Positions 24,001 through 36,490 of a stretch of 64,000 nt of DNA are shown here, piece after piece. The notes below the pieces were generated by a model. That model saw only the letters and a program-made list of their open reading frames with translations. It made no database searches and was not told the origin of the DNA. Position 1 is the stretch's first letter. Each line of letters opens with the position of its first letter. The translations under genes were made by a program, and so were the position numbers. Source of the DNA: Cryptomeria japonica (taxonomy: Eukaryota; Streptophyta; Pinopsida; Cupressales; Cupressaceae); the NCBI RefSeq assembly GCF_030272615.1, contig NC_081415.1, positions 262,432,925 through 262,496,924 of the forward strand, given 5' to 3'.

Positions 24001-24590
24001 AAAAATGGGAAACAAATGATGTAGAACAACCCTCAACGGCCAATATAAAGGTGGTGGAAAAGAATAATTTTGTTGTTAATTCTCCTCTTGTTGTGACTAG
24101 CCATCAATAGATCCATACTGACAACAGTGAGAGTGCTCAAGCTCTACTAAATATTTTGGAAGATGCTAAATTCCTTCAAAAGGATATTGCAACAGAGCTT
24201 GCAACTTCTCTTTCCTTAGTACCCAATAAGGCCGGTGATTTTAGTGTGATGAAGGATGAGATTATTCCCCCTTTGCTAGTTGATCCAATCGCCTCTGGTG
24301 ATTTGGGCAAGAAAGGCTCCACCATTGAATTGGATGAAGGAGAAATTGATTCCTCTGCCTCAGAATGGGAAAAAGATTTTGAACCTATTGCCAACCTTAT
24401 AATGGACAATACTACAAAAGGTTTTGGGAAGTCTGCGTCACATATTATTGCACCAAATTTCAATCCAAAGGGCAAAAGGGGGCATAAATCAAGGAAAACA
24501 ATGTTGAAAATCACAGGTGTAACTAGTGAGCAGTCCAAACTTAATTTAGGGAATCACAGGTGTAACTAGTGGGCAGTCCAAACTTAATTT
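21024..24590 (+). pseudogene. LINE-B ORF1 (RNA-binding protein, DUF4283 plus CCHC knuckle), interrupted
   Basis: The ATG at 21024 opens a frame that runs to the solo LTR at 21201 and continues in frame after it (22841). It carries the DUF4283-type domain of plant L1 ORF1 (about 23390-23870: KGPYTLDGIGVHIIDWKP, then VWVRL) and a zinc knuckle CPKCFSREHIGLDC (about 23876-23918), followed by an acidic and then a basic tail to about 24590. Breaks: a TGA where a CGA fits just before the LTR, a one-base loss in a T-run near 23382, and a TGA at 23951. A 43-bp unit is duplicated in tandem near 24510-24595. In life it would bind LINE RNA in a ribonucleoprotein. Confidence 0.75.
21201..22835 (+). mobile_element. 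Solo LTR (S3), probably gypsy-type, inside LINE-B ORF1
   Basis: A 1,635-bp sequence from TGTAGCGTCG to CCCTACACA with target duplication GCACC (21196-21200) and ACACC (22836-22840). Removing it plus one duplication joins the ORF1 reading frame exactly, which proves the borders. A TATA-like CATATATAAGAG lies at about 21718. The strand given is the plus-strand reading TG to CA and is otherwise unproven. Confidence 0.8.
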
Positions 24591-24620
24591 AAGGAAGGGG
24601 AACCCCCTTCCCCAGGGTCC

Positions 24621-27600
24621 ATGAGACTACTATCCTGGATTGTCAGGGGCCTTAATGCCCCTGACAAATGGCGCTTAATTAAGTGCCAGATTGATGAGAC
24701 TAAGGGAGATATTTGGGTATTGCAGGAGACTAAATGGAGTCAGTTTGAGATTAAAAAAAATGAAAGAATGGAAACAATGGAAAGGCCTATTGAGGCAATC
24801 CGAGGGGGCCTATGGCGGAATGGGAATAATCTGGAATACTTTGAATGTTCAAGTCACTCTCCTTGGCAAAGATAAATATTGGCAGCATTGTCTGGTCACT
24901 AGTTTATGCAAAAATGAGAGTTTCAACCTATTTAATGTCTATGGACCTTCTGTTGCTAATGACAAACAAGAGCTTTAGGCACTCCTGTCAGATAGATTCT
25001 AAAATATCTCTATGGGCAGCTGTGTGTTTGTAGGTGACTTCAATCCTATCTTGGTAGGTAATGAAAAGAAGGGTGGTATTTAGAGGATTGGTATGGCTCA
25101 TAAAGATTTCCAGGAATTTGTTGATAAGAACCAGTTATTGAATGTTTCCCCAAAGAATGGTACCTTTACATTGACAAATAGGCGTATCGGTTTCATTGAA
25201 ATTGTAGAACATCTAGGCCGGTTTTTGGTGGCCGGTGATTGGCTAGCACAAAATCTTATTCTTGAATCATCTATTCTACCCCTTGTAGCATCAGATGATT
25301 TCTCCATTTGCCTAAATGTGTCTTTAGGACAATCTGAGGGTGGCAATCCTTTCTGGTTTGAGTTGATGTGGCTCAGAGTGCCGAATCTACGTGATTTGAT
25401 AGCAGCATGGTGGAATGAGTCGGTTCTTGAAAACAACTCGAGGTTGTTCAAGCTAAATAAGAAGCTCAAGTATATTAAGATCAAAATTAAAGAGTGGAAT
25501 TTGAGTTAGTTCCAAAACATCCATAAGGAGAAACTCGGGATTACGGCAGAGTTGGAGGATTTAACCAATTCTGTTATAAATTTAGGCATGAATGATGAAA
25601 TTTTCAAAAGGGAAAGCTCTCTCAAGTCTGAACTAAATGAAATTCGTCAGCGTGAGGAAATTCACTAGAGGCAAAAATCTAGGGAAATTTGGCTCAAGGA
25701 TGGGGATAGAAATACCAAGTTCTTTCACAGATCGGCTATTGCCAACCGTAGTAGGACTAGAATATCAGAGGTTGTGAGACCGGATGATAGTATTGCCAGC
25801 GATTATAAGGATATTTCTCGGGAAGCAGTAAGACATTTTGAATCTCTGATGAATGGCAATTTCTAGAGTGTTCAGGAAGCAAGGAACAAAATTCTAGACT
25901 CAATCCCCTCTATAATTACTGAAAGACACAATAAAGAGCTCTTCAAACTTATTGACTTAGAAGAAGTCAAGAAAGTTACCTTCCAGTTGAATCCTGATAA
26001 GACTTCAGGCCCTAATGGTTTTCCTGCGGCCTTCTTTTAGCATTTTTGGGACATTATTGCCCAGGATTTGCACCTAGCGGTAGAAGAATCCAGAAAAAGA
26101 ATGACTATGTTGGGAGCCATCAATCACACCTTTCTAGCTTTAGTACCGAAAAAGAAGAACCCTCAGCAAATGGGTGATTTTAGACCAATTTCTTTATGCA
26201 ATTCAGTATACAAAATAGTAACAAATATCATTGCTAACAAACTGAAACCTCTTCTAAAATATATTATTTCAGATGAGCAGAGTGGCTTTGCCCCTGGTCG
26301 CTCTATTGTTGAGGGCATCATTACTACTCATGAAACCCTCCACACTGCAAGGAAAACTAAAGCTTTTTGTATGATATTAAAGTTGGATATCATGAAAGCC
26401 TATGATATGGTGGATAGGGAATTTCTTGTAGAAGTATTGAGGAAATTTGGCTTCTGTAATGAATGGATCACTCCGGTCAAGAATTGTTTATCAACCCCCA
26501 AATTCTCAGTTTTGGTCAACGGTTCATCTCATGGTTTCTTCCCTTCAACGAGAGGTATTCATCAAGGGGATCCTATGTCACCATTTTTGTTTATAATTAT
26601 GGTTGAAGCCTTAGGTCGGCTAATTAAATCTCTTCACCATGATGGTCGTTGGTTGGGTGTCAATATGGCTACAAGAGTTGAACATTCAACCCACTTGCAG
26701 TTTGTTGATGATACTATTCTTTTTGGAACCTATAGTAGAAGGGAGGCAAGTACTATAAATACATGTCTAGATGACTATTGCAAGGCATTGGGGCAAAAAA
26801 ACAATTGGAACAAGTCAGAAGTTTTCTTTATCAATACGATGCTGAATATGCAAGGTGTCCTATCAAGGATCCTCAATTTAAGAGTGGCAAACTTCCCAGG
26901 TAAATTCCTTGGGATGCCTCTTTTTAGTGGCTGTAATAAGATTTTCTATTGGACACATCTTATTGAGAAAAGTAAAGCTAGGCTCGAAAATTGGAAATGG
27001 AAGTGGTTGTCATCTACCGGTAATCTTACCATGATAAAATCAGTCCTCTCTGCCATACCAGTTTTCTCCATGGCTTGCATGAAGTTACTGGTTTCCATAG
27101 AAGATGAGTTAATTACTATAATGAGAAATTTCCTTTAGAATGGATCGAATGACAAAGGGAAATTTCCCCTGATTGCTTGGAAAAAAATAAGTCAACCAAA
27201 AAATGTTGGGGGTGCTGGTATTCAATAGATTTCTATTATGAATTTGGCTATGGGAGCAAAATTGGTGTGGGAAATTTGCAGAGGCAGTAATCAGAAGTGG
27301 GAAAGAATTCTAAAACACAAATGTCTGGAATCACTTGAGCCTAAAAGGATTCTCACAGTTATCAACCCTTCCAAGGGCTTGGCCATTTGGAATTTTATTC
27401 TAGAATGCAGAGAAATCATAAGCGATCAGGTCACTTGGGATGTCTGAAATGGGAGGAATGCATCCTTCTGGCTGGACTCTTGGAGTGGCAAAGAAGCCTT
27501 GTGTCATAACCTCACCCTCCAATCTATAATGAGAGAAACATGTCGGCTTTGGGGACACAAGGTCTGTGATTATGGTCATTCAATTAAGGAGAATGATATT

Positions 27601-28835
27601 GACAAATGGGTGTGGAACTCTATGGACCCCTTGGTCTTAGCCCAAAATTAGAAAGAACTTTTTGCTGATATTTTGAAGAATCAAATCATTCATCCATCCC
27701 TGGATGAGGACATCATTAGATGGTGTGGCTCTTTTGATGGTAAGTATAAGGTATGTTTCGGCTATAAATTGAAAGAAGTTGCAGTAGACAAGAAGGATTG
27801 GCTGGTTAGTCTATTCTAGCACATACATCTACTTCCTAAAGTAGGTTCCTTTGCTTGCATGGATTTTTGAGGAAAAGCTTAACCAGTGAAAGACTCCTTC
27901 AATTGGGTATTAATGGACCTAGTAGATGTGTATTATGTCAGAATCAAGAGGAAACAATTGATCACCTTTTGATTCACTACAAATTCTCCAACAACTGTTG
28001 GTGGCATTTTATGGGAAAGTTAAATTTGGTATGCCCTTTTCTGAAAGGTTTGGATGATTGGTTTCTATTATGGCCTAAATAAAAAATGCAAGGCATTATT
28101 TGGGGACTTATTTCTTATCCTACCCTCACAATGATTTGGGAAATTTGGAAAGAAAAGAATCAAATAATTTTACAAGATAAAGAGATGGGCCAGTTAGCCC
28201 TCTGTGGGAAAATTGAGAATCACCTTGTTGAGCTCCTGAATGAATCGACCGAGTCCAAATTGCTGAAAAAGAATCTATACACTTACTGGGATTGGAAGTT
28301 AAAGCTTGCATTCCCAAAATTTATCATCCCCTCGCTTTTCGGAAATGGTAACCCTGAGATACTGGCTTATCCAAGATTGGATGTTAAATGGGTAGTCCCA
28401 AAACTAGGGTGGCATAAGATTAACTTCGATGGTGCCTCTACAGGGAATCCAGGGCGAAGTGGAATTGGTTGTATTATTAGAGATTCCGAAGGCATCTGTA
28501 TTAAGGAAATTTCTGAGGACATTGGTTTGGCCACTAACAATGAGGTTGAATTCCGAGCGGCATTAAGAGGTTTGCAAATGGGGTCTGAATTGGGGATAAA
28601 AAGAATCCATTTGGAGGGTGATTCATTAAATGTTATCAATGTTGTTCATAGTAACCATACCCCTAGTTGGTTTCTCAACCTATGGCTTCAACCTATAGTG
28701 GGGTTTCTTGAGACTTTTGAAGGTTTTCAGATTAGCCATATCTATAGAGAAGGCAACATGGAAGTAGATAGAATATCTAAGATGGCAATTGCAGATGGAG
28801 GCCTTGATCCGGGTATACGGCTAGGGCAAAGATAA
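24621..28835 (+). pseudogene. LINE-B ORF2: endonuclease, reverse transcriptase, zinc finger, RNase H
   Basis: It begins with the L1 endonuclease (MRLLSWIVRGLNAPDKW, then VLQETKW), with GDFNPIL near 25034. The RT (26068-27138, 356 residues open) shows FRPISLCN, SGFAPGRS, KAYDMV, HQGDPMSPFLF and the catalytic FVDDTILFG (about 26700). A CVLCQNQEETIDHLL zinc-finger segment (about 27925) and an RNase H (28400-28800: FDGASTGNPGRSG, VEFRAAL, YREGNMEVD) follow. RNase H at the ORF2 end is known in plant L1 elements. At least six stops and frameshifts make it inactive. Confidence 0.9.
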
Positions 28836-29708
28836 ATTTTGAGTATAGTGATTATTATGGTTTAATGCTGCATCTTTTGGCAGATGAATGAACCGCTTTG
28901 GTTCCTTGATGTGTTGGTTTCTACCGATCAGTAGTTCATACCGGGGGATGAACTCTTACCAAGTATGGGTCTCTCTTTGATTGTGGTATTTTGGCTCCTA
29001 CCGGTAGGGGTATCCTTCCTGACTGCTCGGTCTCTACTGGCTGGTGTTGTTGTCATTTACATAGGTCTCTTGCACTTGTCCCCAACTAGTATTTACTACG
29101 TTCCGGTATAGGATCTCTTCGGGGTTACTCCAGTGTCGTTGTAGATGCTTCTAGAACTATAATCTCACAAAATTTCTGATAAGCGGCTGCAATCATTTCT
29201 CTCCTCAGATACCCAGTTTGGATTGAGGCACAACTACATTTGATTATGGTGATTAATATGGCTTAAGTGATGCAACCGATATTGTTCTAAGAATGAAATG
29301 TTTTTTTCCCTGATGTTTTGGCCCCTACTGGTTGGTAGTACTTACCAGGAGACATATTCTTATCGGGTCTCTTGCTTTGTCTCCTACCGGCATTCTTTAT
29401 GGTTTCGATAATATGATCTTATTGAGGTCACTAACTCCAGCTCTGGTCTAGTTGTTTTCAGAAGGTAATCTATTTTTCATCATTACTATTAGATATGATA
29501 AAGCCGGACAACGACTAACATCAAAGAGACAATTAATCGCGATAAAGGTAACATGCTTAAGATGTGCCTTGTTTGTCTGAAGTAATTTGGCTCGGTTAGA
29601 TAAGTCGTTGAGCTCCTCAACCTTTATGAGTTGTCGAGATAAATAAAAGAAGACTTGCGTATTTTTAACATTTCAAACTCTTCCTCTTTCTTGCTCTATT
29701 TTTTCACA
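28836..29708 (+). other. LINE-B spacer between ORF2 and ORF3
   Basis: Noncoding, rich in CTACCGGT-like words. The segment 29169-29230 (AAAATTTCTGATAAGCGGC onward) is a decayed second copy of part of ORF3 (29763-29825), so ORF3 sequence was once duplicated here. Confidence 0.5.
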
Positions 29709-30467
29709 ATGGAAACACCGATTTTGTTAGAGGCAACCTGCTGTCAGATGGCATTCCTAGGCAAAATTTCTGATAAGCGCCTTCAATCGGTTCTTTCCTC
29801 AAACCACCCTTTGATTCTGCACTGTGTTAAAAGAATTTCGGGGAAGGAATTCCTTAATGCATACCATAGATATAGAGCCAATGCAGACATCTTGACTTTC
29901 TTCCTAGTGATGCTGCTCTATATGGGGATTAGCAAGCAAAGGGAAAAGCTTCTCACCCAAATGGTGTTCAAGCACCGCTTTCTTGGGGAAATTGATGCAA
30001 TCTTGGACAATGTCGACGGTAATCTCAGATTTCCCTTCCCCAAAAATTATTATATGAGTTTGGGAAATGGTGTGGAGGTGCAAAAAAAGGTGATTGCATA
30101 CTCTCTTGACTTCAATGCCTTGGAGGTCTCCTGACCTATTATTAACAGAAATATTGAGTTCCTTTGCAAGATTGCTGGTATACTGCCTGACTTTAGGGCT
30201 GCCGGGAGAAGCACCTTTATCCAGGAGGAAAGGCTTTCAGTTAGAGAAGACATTGGCATTATGGCCAATGGTGACATAGTCGAAGGAAACTCTTGGGGTC
30301 TTGGCCGTGGAGAAGAGTGGATTCCAGATGATGCCCGCCACCCCTAGGAAAAAGTGGAATCATTGGCTCATGCTACCTATGGGAATGATTGCCCGATAAT
30401 TTTGGATGCAGCCGTTTCTCTTGCTCTCAGTGATGAGGACCCATATTCAAGCGATGAAGAATCCTGA
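29709..30467 (+). pseudogene. LINE-B ORF3, unknown protein after ORF2
   Basis: A frame of 253 codons begins at ATG 29709 (METPILLEATCC) and ends at TGA 30465-30467, with two internal stops: a TGA (about 30132), fitting a CGA codon, and a TAG (about 30344), fitting a CAG codon. The product would be mostly helical with an acidic end (ALSDEDPYSSDEES). I recognise no domain. It lies inside the LINE, before its poly-A, so it travels with the element. It could be a captured host gene or a LINE accessory protein. Confidence 0.55.
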
Positions 30468-30786
30468 ATGTATCAACCTCCTCGGCTCCATGCTATGGTC
30501 CTCTTTAACTTCCCATGTCTCATTTTATTGCACTGTTTAGATGAATGTAGGCTTTTGGTTTCAACCAAAATTTTATTCTTCTCTGGTTGTTTTTTTCTAG
30601 CTTTTCAAGATCTTTGCCAGCTTGGCTGACTTTTTCTATTCATTGTTAGAGCAATAGTGGGGGGTTTTCTTCTTGGTTCTTTCCCCCTACGACTCTTTCT
30701 GAACCGTATGTATTTCTAAAATTTTGATTAATACAAGGGTGTTGCCCCTTTGTAGCTATTAATCTATTTTAAAAAAAAATTAGTAT

Positions 30787-31647
30787 TATCAGCTAGTAAT
30801 TCAATACCTTTTGTATTTCCATGGGGACGAGTCAAGTGGTTTACATTTTGGGCTTTTTTGTTAGGCCTATTATTGGGTTGTGGTGATATGTTGGAATTTT
30901 TAATTTGTTAGGAAAGCATTGACTTTAACATGCTTTCCTCGACGAGGTTGGGATGTAGGCGAACACCAAGAATACCAAAGTCATGATGTTCTCTTTGAGA
31001 ACGAATAAATAGTAGGTTAACTTTATCTTTGAGGGTAACTCCTTGGTGGATGAATACAAATAAGTAGTAATTTATTTTCACAATAGGCTCAGCTGGGAGA
31101 CATGTAGAACAAAAAAGATATGAGGGTGGAGAGCTTCTTACTTTCTATAGAAAATGTGTAGAAAAGTGGAGTTGTGGGATTGGAAGACTAAGAAAACCCT
31201 TTTTTTTTGTTAGTTGTGTCGATTATCCTCTATGGGTGTGGGGTTTGTGGAGTAGCATTTAAAACCACAAAGTGGTGACAAGTAAATAGAATTAAAAAAA
31301 ATCTAATCATCAACCCTCTCAAAGTCAAGTCTTCAATCCCATATGAGATCCTTTAGTTGAGGTTGGGATGTTCCCAATTGAGGCATTGGTGATCGTTCGT
31401 TTGTTAAGCCACTTAAAAAAGGTTAAAAATATGGATAAGCATCTTTGGTCGGAAATGGTTGTGGAAGAGGAGCTAGGTTGTAGAAAGAAGACTTTGAAGA
31501 AACAAAATAACAAGTGGATGGAGAAATAGAACATAAATTTGCATGATTGTCCTAGCACTAATAAGGAGATAAAAGAGTTGGTGGCAAAGAAATTTAGGAC
31601 TGCCATGTGACAAAGTAGATAGGCAAGGAAAAAACATTCTATATCAC
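30787..31647. other. Unassigned flank between LINE-B and C2
   Basis: No recognisable gene. Short ORFs on both strands (e.g. a Ser/Phe-rich minus-strand reading at 31325-31606) have no known motif. It is probably older transposon sequence. Confidence 0.35.
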
Positions 31648-31652
31648 TATTT

Positions 31653-32876
31653 TGTTAGACATTTTAGATAAATAGAAGACAATTGAGAGGGGGGGGGGTG
31701 AATTAGTTGTCACAGATTACCGGAAGCATTATCAATTTAAAATTTAATACCGGAACCCAAAACAATAATATCGGAATAGCAGTTAATCCAATTAAGCATA
31801 AACAATACTCACATAATAAAAACCATTCACACAACACCAAGATTTGTACGTGAAAAACTTGGTAAAGGGAAAAACCATGATGGGAAGCCTACCCACAGTC
31901 AGATAATACTTCTGCAATAAGCATGTGAATTACAATGAAGGGGCCTACACTTGCAGGAAGACCAACAACCTAGAGAACACTGCTCATCACAAAAGGAGTC
32001 TCATTGACTACATACAAATCCAAACTACAATCCAGAGAAGTGTTGAACTTCAAAAGATAACATCTCCTATGGTAGAGTACAGTTCCAGTTAAGCTCAATA
32101 CCGGAGGAATAAATCCTCATATATAAACCCAATTTGATCTCCAATGATCAACCAACTCCTCTGCCTGAGTGATATTACATTATTTGCACATTACAATCCT
32201 TGACCATGACCTCTTACATTAACCATGATGATCTACAATGAGATCTTACATCTATATATATAAACCCTCGACCATAAACAATTAGGTCGGCCACCAGACA
32301 ATAAACCGGTTACATAATTACAAACCATGTCGGCCTAAGGCCAAACAAATAATATCTAACACATAAGACATCCCGGAAATACATCAATAGGTCCTATCCA
32401 CACATTACAACAATGTCGATCCATAACCTAGATGAACCGGGACCAAGTATAGGTCCACGTGCTTCAACAATGATCTCCAAACACAAAGTCTCAAACATGA
32501 TCACCAACAACATCCTAAAACTCCATTAGAAGTTGCACCAACACCACTTAAGCAATTCATAAAAAAATCTCCACCAAAAGCTCTGCTAGTGAAACCCTCA
32601 CTAGAACCAAAAACCAAGCTTCTCAGCAAGTAGGATAGCATCCAATCACTAGACAAAAACCAACTGATTCAAGTAAGAGTATAAGCATCATGAACAAGAC
32701 AATCCCATCACTAGATTATACTTGAGCTTGTCGGATCATGTCGGATCCAAGTTAACCAGAAACCACTCAATCTACCGAGACCAGAAGGGTTCCTGTAAAT
32801 CATCTAGATAGATAGTGTTGACATCAATGACAAAACATCAATGCAACACATAATCAATTCCACCAAACGGCCAACA
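31653..32876 (-). repeat. 3' LTR of C2
   Basis: On the minus strand it runs from TGTTGG to TGTCTAACA. A G-run of about 10 (plus strand, near 31689-31698) lies close to its end. The sequence at 32880-33230, between LTR and pol, is the noncoding 3' region with the polypurine tract. Confidence 0.85.
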
Positions 32877-33234
32877 ATCTCCTCCTTTGGCATTGATGGC
32901 AACACTAGATGTGAAAAAGATCTAAGTACCAAGAAATTCCAAACAATATTCCCCCTGTGGAAGACAACCAACAATCTCTCATAGATAGTTCAATAACAAT
33001 ATCACCCCCCCTTTAAATAATATATTTGTAAAGCTCTTTCTTTAACTTTTTCACATCAATATCACTCCCCCTTTGACATCAATGTCAAAAATCTAACAGA
33101 AATATCAAAGCATAAGTATAGACCTCTGAATCTCAAAAGCTGATTACTCCCCCTAAGCAGTAGCATCCCACATCAGTGTCGAAATGAATAGTATTTATGA
33201 TAATGCATACCAGACTGATACCAAACTGCATCAA

Positions 33235-33795
33235 TCATGTCTCTGCTGGAGGGGCAGAAACCCCCAATCTGTCTCTCAGGTACTCAAATGATTCTTTGGA
33301 TAAAGGTTTAGTGAAAATATCTACAATCTGCTCTTTAGTGTTCACATAAACTAGTCTAACTTCATTTGCTTCCACCTTCTCCTTCAATAAGTTATACGTG
33401 ATAGATATGTGCTTTGTCTTAGAATGAAATACTAGATTCTTTGATATATCAATAGCAACAGAGTTATCATAGTGAATAACTACCGGTGCATCACAATCCA
33501 CCTTTATATCCTTCAACATTTGCTTCATCCATAAAAGTTGTGTACAATTAGTAGCAACAACAACATACTCAACTTCAACAGTAGATAGAGAAGTACATGA
33601 CTGTTTCTTGCTGATCCATAAAACCAACTTCTTTCCAAGAAAGAAAGCTCCACCGAAAGTACTTTTCCGGTCATCAACATCTCCAACCCAATCAACATCT
33701 GTATATGCACATAAAGTGAAGTTATCATCCTTAGGGTACCACAAACCATATTCTAATGTACCTTGCAAGTATCTAAAAATCCTTTTCACCACCAT
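33235..33795 (-). pseudogene. C2 RNase H
   Basis: 186 residues open. Shows VDWVGDVDDRKST, SLSTVEVEYV and a C-terminal segment TKPLSKESFEYLRDRLGV typical of the copia pol end. Confidence 0.85.
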
Positions 33796-34740
33796 CTCAT
33801 GATTTTCTCTAGGATCACTTTGAAATCTTGAAACAATACAAACAACATTTATAATGTCAGGCCTAGTCTAAGTCAAATAGAGCAGAGGTCCAATCATAGA
33901 TTTGTATCTTGTAGGATTTACCAGTGCAGAAAGATCTTTTCTTGTCAATTTATCACTTGTAACCATAGGTGTACTTACTGGTTTAGAATCTTCCATACCA
34001 AATTTCTTCAACAATTCCTTAGCATATTTAGTTTGACAAATAAAAATGCCTTTGTCATCTGAGTAATCTACAAACCTAAGAAAAATTTCATCTCACCAAT
34101 CATAGAAATCTCAAATTCTTTCTCCATATTCTTCAAAAATTCGAAGTATAATTTATCTTCACCTCCAAAAATAATGTCATCAACAAATACTTCAACAATC
34201 ATCCTCAATGATTTTATAATATAAATTATTGTTAGCACCGCCCTTAGTAAAACCAAGCTTTAAAATATATTTATCCAACCTTGCATACCAAGCTCTAGGT
34301 GCTTGTTTCAATCCATATAAAGCTTTCCTTAACCTGCAAACCATATCAGTATCATCTGATAGTGATAAACCACCAGGTTGCTCAATATAAACTTCCTCAT
34401 CAAGATCCCCATTCAAGAATGCACATTTAACATCCATCTAATAAACTTTGTAGTTTTTATAAGCAACATAGGCAAGAAATAATCATATAGCTTCAATCTT
34501 AGCTACCAGTGTAGAGGTCTCTACATAATCAATTCCTTCCTTCTGAGAATATCCTTTACAAATCAATCTATCCTTATTCCTTATTACTTTACCATCCTTA
34601 TTCAATTTATTCCTAAAAACCCATTTAGTTCCCATGACATTTTTATTTTTAGGTCCAAGAACCAAAGTCCATGTGTTATTTTTCTCAATCTTATCTAATT
34701 CTTCTTCCATAGATTTTAACCAATGTTCATCTTTACATGC
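33796..34740 (-). pseudogene. C2 reverse transcriptase
   Basis: Broken into several frames (34068-34256, 34192-34437, 34483-34710). Shows NNTWTLV, TKWVFRNKLN, MDVKCAFLNGDLDEEVYIEQP, LYGLKQAPRAWYARLD and the catalytic FVDDIIFGGED. At least two frameshifts and stops occur. Confidence 0.85.
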
Positions 34741-34782
34741 CTCAATTACTAATACCAGTTCAACTTACAAAATTAAACATAC

Positions 34783-35928
34783 CTAATTAGTTGCCAGTAT
34801 TCTTCTTGCCATCACTCCATTGTTCTTATCCCCAATGATTTGATCTTCAAAATGATTCCATCTCACATACCTAGGAGTCTTCTGACTCTCTGTTCCTCTT
34901 CCCTGTTCTTCAATTACTGTAGAATTCTTTGATGTTTCTAGAGTAATTGATTCAATTCTTTGTTTCGGTAAAGGTGCTACCGGTTCAGATATAATAATTT
35001 CCACTGCTAATTCCTTCTCATAAACTCTGATTTGACTTTTTCTTAGCTCATCTACTTTGACATTAGCACTCTCCACAATCCTCTGCAATGTCTTGTTATA
35101 ACATTTATATGCTTTGCTTTCATTAGAATAACCAAGAAATATGCCTTCATCACATCTAGGATCAAATTTCCCAATAGTATCATCTCTCCTGATATAACAT
35201 TTGCTACCAAAAATTCTGAAATACTTAACTATAGGTGTATTGTCAAACCATAATTCATAGGATGTCTTATCGGTTTCTCCTTTGATATGTACTCTGTTGA
35301 ATGTGTAAACCATTGTACTCACTGCTTCTCTCCAGTAGATATGAGGTAGATTAGATTCCATCATCATTGTTCTAGTAGCATCCAAGATAGTTCTGTTCTT
35401 TCTTTCTACAACTCCATTCTGCTGAGGTGTTCGGGGAACAAAAAATTGTTTTCTTATACCATACTTGTCACAAAAGCTATTAAAATCACCGGATGTGAAT
35501 TCTCCACTATGACCTGATCTCAAACATTTAATCTTCAATGATGTCTCAGTTTCCACTTTAGCCTTAAATATTTTAAACTTTTCAAATGCTTCAGATTTTT
35601 CTCTCAAAAAAGTAACCCACATCATTCTAGAATAATCATCAATGATTAGCATGAAATATCTATCGCCATGAAAACTTTTAACTCTAGCAGGGCCACACAA
35701 ATCAGTATGAATAAGATCAAGAACATCATTTAATTTATCTTGTATACTCCTAAAAGAGGTTCTGACCTGTTTACCCATTTGACATTCTTTACATATCAGA
35801 TTATATGGCTTCATAATCTTAGGTATATCCCTAATTGCCTTAGTTGAACTGATCTTCACAATGCAATCAAAATTCACATGACACAACCTTTTATGCCATA
35901 ACCAACTCTCATCAATCTGTGTAATCAA
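34783..35928 (-). pseudogene. C2 integrase
   Basis: 381 residues in one open frame. It has the zinc domain HKRLCHVNF with CKECQMGK, the catalytic core (LDLIHTDLCGP, DDYSRMMWV, then NGVVERKNRT), and the copia C-terminal FRIFGSKCY...GIFLGYS. Neighbouring frames carry the protease remnant (about 35940-36480, decayed). Confidence 0.85.
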
Positions 35929-36490
35929 ACATGCTTTCTAACTAGAGTTCAAATGAAATATATTACCTTTTGTCTATGTACCGGTTGCAATTTCCAAGCC
36001 AGATCTATTAATGATTTTGCATTTTCCATCCTTGAACTGTAATTGAAATCCCTTTATCTACCAATTGTCCTCCACTCAAAATATTATGCTTCAAACCTTC
36101 AACATAATAAACATTGTCAGTATTGTTCTTACCATCCAATGATATAGTTCATTTTCCTTTGATCATACATGCCTTGTCATCTCCAAATCTAACTAGTCCA
36201 CCTTCAAATTCTTGCAAAGACAAAAACTTCCCTTTATCTCCAATCATATGATGTGAACAACCACTATCAATTACCCATTCATCCTTGTCCTCAATTTTAG
36301 TAGCAAGTGCATTTTCTTTCGGTACATCCAGTGCTGGATCATCTTACTTGATAGCCAAGATTACCCATTCTTTCCCATTGCCGGATCCACTAGCAGAGTC
36401 TTATGTCAGTTCGTCATCTGAATTAGTAATGCCTTCCTCATCCGCTATGTAGCATGATTTGTCTTTGTTTTTCTTGAATCTATACTTGTT

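Larger units (their letters stand above)
20922..30775 (+). mobile_element. LINE-B, nearly full-length L1-type non-LTR retrotransposon with three ORFs
   Basis: It is bounded by a target duplication AAAATTAGTAT (20911-20921 and 30776-30786, the A part merging with the poly-A). It has a 5' leader, ORF1 (21024), ORF2 (24621), an extra ORF3 (29709) and a typical plant L1 tail (GGTGTTGCCCCTTTGTAGC) with a short poly-A. Without the solo LTR it carries it is about 8.2 kb. All ORFs are disrupted. Confidence 0.85.
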
